This document shows positions 63,098-64,000 of a stretch of DNA of 64,000 nucleotides, piece by piece (within the stretch, counting starts at the first letter, position 1; each line of letters opens with the position of its first letter). This DNA is from Prochlorococcus marinus str. MIT 1214. Its GTDB lineage: Bacteria; Cyanobacteriota; Cyanobacteriia; PCC-6307; Cyanobiaceae. Where the stretch lies: NCBI RefSeq assembly GCF_027359355.1, contig NZ_CP114777.1, forward strand, positions 1,240,001 to 1,304,000. The letters run 5' to 3'. Both the position numbers and the translations under genes were made by a program. The notes beneath the pieces were generated by a model. That model ran no database searches, was not told the origin of the DNA, and saw only the letters and a program-made list of their open reading frames with translations.

Positions 63098-64000
63098 ATG
63101 ATAAACAAATACGAAGAATTTAAAACCTATTTAAAAAAAATAGGTAGTGGTGAGTTCACAGGAAAAAGTCTTACTCGCGAAGAAACTAAATCAGCTATTA
63201 AGCTGATGCTTAAAGAAGAAGCAAGCGCAGCACAAATTGGTGGCTTCATGATTGCGCATAGAATTAGACGTCCTATCCCTGAAGAATTAGCCGGGATGAT
63301 TGATGCATATATAGAACTTGGACCAAAGATTCAATCACCCAGTAATCAACATCAACCTATGTTTTTTGGGATGCCTTTTGATGGTCGAAAAAAAACAGCA
63401 CCAATTTACCCTCTAACAACTTTACTATTACTAACTCAGAAACAGCCTGTTATTTTGCATGGTGGTTCTCGTATGCCCGTGAAATATGGCGTTACCCATA
63501 ACGAACTCTTTCAAGCCTTAGGAATAAATTTAACTGGTCTATCCATAGAAGAACTACAAAGTTTTTTCAACCACAACGACCTAGCTTTAATACATCAGCC
63601 AGATCATTTTCCGCTAGCTGAAAATTTAATTCCTTATAGAGATCAAATAGGTAAGCGACCACCTCTAGCAAGTATGGAATTAATCTGGACTTGCCATCAA
63701 GGAAATCATCTACATATCAGTGGCTATGTTCATTCTCCTACTGAAGAGAGACATTGGAAGACCTTAGAGCTTATGGGAGAACAAAATGTGATTACTGTCA
63801 AAGGACTTGAAGGTGGAATAGATCTTTCAATAAGTCGTTCATCAACAATTGGACAGTACAAAAATCAGCATGGAACAAGAAAAGTGTTTCATCCCAAAGA
63901 CTATGCATGTTCAGGAAAAGATATTGAATGGAACGACATCGAAGAATGGCAGAGATTTGCTTTACAAGCTCTTCATGGCGAGGGTCCTTTGACTAAAGCA
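63098..64000 (+). CDS. Anthranilate phosphoribosyltransferase-like protein (3' truncated)
   Basis: The frame starts at ATG 63098 and runs off the window with 301 codons and no stop. The N-terminal helices (EETKSAIKLMLKEEASAAQI, then GFMIAHRIRRP) and the fold segment VILHGGSRMPVKYGVTHNEL match the TrpD/TrpD2 nucleoside phosphorylase-like superfamily. The usual TrpD glycine-rich motif is altered (PMFFGMPFDGRKKT), so this is more likely a TrpD2/YbiB-type paralogue than the tryptophan enzyme. Six bp separate it from the HEAT-like gene. Confidence 0.8.
   Translation, partial: MINKYEEFKTYLKKIGSGEFTGKSLTREETKSAIKLMLKEEASAAQIGGFMIAHRIRRPIPEELAGMIDAYIELGPKIQSPSNQHQPMFFGMPFDGRKKTAPIYPLTTLLLLTQKQPVILHGGSRMPVKYGVTHNELFQALGINLTGLSIEELQSFFNHNDLALIHQPDHFPLAENLIPYRDQIGKRPPLASMELIWTCHQGNHLHISGYVHSPTEERHWKTLELMGEQNVITVKGLEGGIDLSISRSSTIGQYKNQHGTRKVFHPKDYACSGKDIEWNDIEEWQRFALQALHGEGPLTKA

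Overview
This window is an AT-rich, densely packed chromosomal segment whose gene content and protein sequences point to a marine picocyanobacterium, most likely a low-light Prochlorococcus. The evidence includes cyanobacterial sulfolipid genes (sqdB-sqdX), a Psb34-like thylakoid microprotein, a Ycf23 protein, a plastoquinone-type chorismate lyase, an aspartate kinase with a duplicated ACT region, RNase J and the tig-clpP-clpX cluster. A ferredoxin-nitrite reductase with a FocA-type transporter, and no nitrate reductase in view, fits a nitrite-assimilating low-light clade. The strain is an inference; no 16S or other marker is present. No prophage, transposase or CRISPR array was seen.

Layout. 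1-8.4 kb: end of mutS, cobH/cbiC, holA, lysC, uvrB, ycf23 and tilS. 8.4-17.9 kb: rnj, dapA and asd face tig, clpP, clpX and dnaX, joining lysine-pathway genes and proteostasis genes. 17.9-26 kb: a membrane glycosyltransferase, a SpoIID-like protein, rpmI-rplT, a TPR protein, thiG, a Psb34-like protein, sqdB-sqdX and a small hypothetical gene. 26-31.6 kb (minus strand): an HTH-like protein, a PLP lyase, gcvH and gcvP. 31.6-41.1 kb: a fatty acid desaturase, rplI, dnaB, mnmG, chorismate lyase, a SprT-like protein, ligA and several small genes. 41.1-45.9 kb (mostly minus strand): a TVP38-type membrane protein, valS, an IscA-like protein and tRNA-Val. 46-57.3 kb (plus strand): mazG, speE-speB, gcvT, aspS, pyrG, queE-queC and pabB-pabC.

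57.3-64 kb is the most distinctive part, a nitrite-assimilation island. A leftward pair (a CbiX-like chelatase and the SUMT gene cobA) can make siroheme. It diverges from nirA, whose enzyme needs siroheme, and a perfect NtcA box (GTA-N8-TAC) lies between them. Between nirA and the transporter gene focA is a 203-bp tandem repeat array: two identical full copies and a partial third. Each full copy encodes a 53-residue chimeric microprotein that joins a FocA-like N-terminal leader to the C-terminal tail of NirA. I found nothing I recognise as a described counterpart, and it is the main candidate for something new here. A strong terminator follows focA. A HEAT-like protein gene and a truncated anthranilate phosphoribosyltransferase-like gene close the window.
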